Below are positions 32,649-32,904 of a stretch of 32,904 nt of DNA, one piece after another. The DNA comes from Ruaniaceae bacterium KH17 (GTDB lineage: Bacteria; Actinomycetota; Actinomycetes; Actinomycetales; Actinomycetaceae), in contig FZQV01000030.1 of the NCBI GenBank assembly GCA_900199505.1, positions 1 to 32,904 on the forward strand, written 5' to 3'. The notes below the pieces were generated by a model. It was given only the letters and a program-made list of their open reading frames with translations, did no database searches and was not told the DNA's origin. The stretch's first letter is position 1. Every line of letters starts with the position of its first letter. The translations under genes were made by a program, and so were the position numbers.

Positions 32649-32904
32649 GTGAGCCCGTATATTCGCAAGGTCCCGACTGGGTCGGGTCACTTGGCGGTGC
32701 AGATCATGGCGAAGGTCAAGGGCCGCCAGGTCGTGTTGGAGCACCTCGGGACGGCGCATTCGGATGCGGAGCTCGCGGTGTTGATGCATGTGGCTCACGA
32801 GCATTTGCGGGCCGATGGGCAGCTCGAGTTCGATCTCGCTGATGGGAAGGCCGCCGCGGGCAGGTCACCTGATTCGCCGGTCGTGCGTTCGCAGGTCTCG
32901 CGGA
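32649..32904 (+). CDS. IS1634-like transposase, N-terminal part (runs off window)
   Basis: The first 85 codons of a DDE transposase of the IS1634 type. The visible N-terminus begins VSPYIRKVPTGSGHLAVQIM and continues MAKVKGRQVVLEHLGTAHSDAELAVLMHVAHEHLRADGQ, the small beta/helix opening domain of this family. The catalytic core lies beyond the right edge. GTG 32649 is supported by the -10 box six bases upstream; the family start motif SPYIR falls immediately after it. The element abuts the truncated membrane-protein gene on its left. Confidence 0.85.
   Translation, partial: MSPYIRKVPTGSGHLAVQIMAKVKGRQVVLEHLGTAHSDAELAVLMHVAHEHLRADGQLEFDLADGKAAAGRSPDSPVVRSQVSR

Overview
The window is chromosomal DNA from a high-GC Gram-positive actinobacterium, most likely of the Actinomycetaceae type. 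The evidence is the strongly GC-biased codon use, actinobacterial protein families (DUF3516 helicase, DUF2017, DUF3039, DUF3054, DUF4916), a murI-MBL-rph-rdgB block lying next to clpS and a divergent pncB (the neighbourhood known from Mycobacterium), and many start codons that sit 6-7 nt behind a TANNNT-like -10 box, as in leaderless transcripts. Species cannot be fixed from sequence alone.

Layout. 1-1050: the 3' end of an IS3-family element has cut a fic gene; the fic promoter survives and carries four alternating copies of a 10-bp operator. 1102-2836: ldh and a fumarylacetoacetate-hydrolase-family gene, leftward. 3016-9665, rightward: a DUF3516 helicase, a VIT1/CCC1 transporter, a 52-bp tandem repeat, a YggS-type PLP protein, then a FucP-like MFS permease translationally coupled to a sugar-binding lipoprotein. 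9678-10588: tRNA-Lys, a PrxQ/Bcp peroxiredoxin, a tRNA-Lys fragment and tRNA-Leu. 10697-12830: an HxlR regulator divergent from a thioesterase, then DUF4916 and DUF3054 genes. 12827-16668, leftward: clpS, DUF2017, murI, MBL hydrolase, rph, rdgB. 16728-19964: pncB, DUF3039, hup and a domain-permuted lipoate ligase.

20274-27501 is a leftward branched-chain amino-acid operon: leader peptide and attenuator, then ilvB, ilvN, ilvC, leuB, ilvE and cimA. It converts pyruvate to valine, and with leuCD elsewhere makes 2-oxobutyrate through citramalate for isoleucine. 27688-31799 is a divergent pair: a fused DUF1537 sugar-acid kinase and beta-hydroxyacid dehydrogenase (leftward), and an AspT-type carrier (rightward). 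This looks like a compact four-carbon sugar-acid module. 31796 to the end holds the C-terminal fragment of a membrane protein and the start of an IS1634-like transposase.

The two window ends are both insertion-sequence junctions that truncate a host gene; the interior is largely housekeeping. The most novel items are the kinase-dehydrogenase fusion with its carrier, the binding-lipoprotein/MFS pair with no ABC transporter, the orphaned fic operator array, and the ilv leader attenuator.
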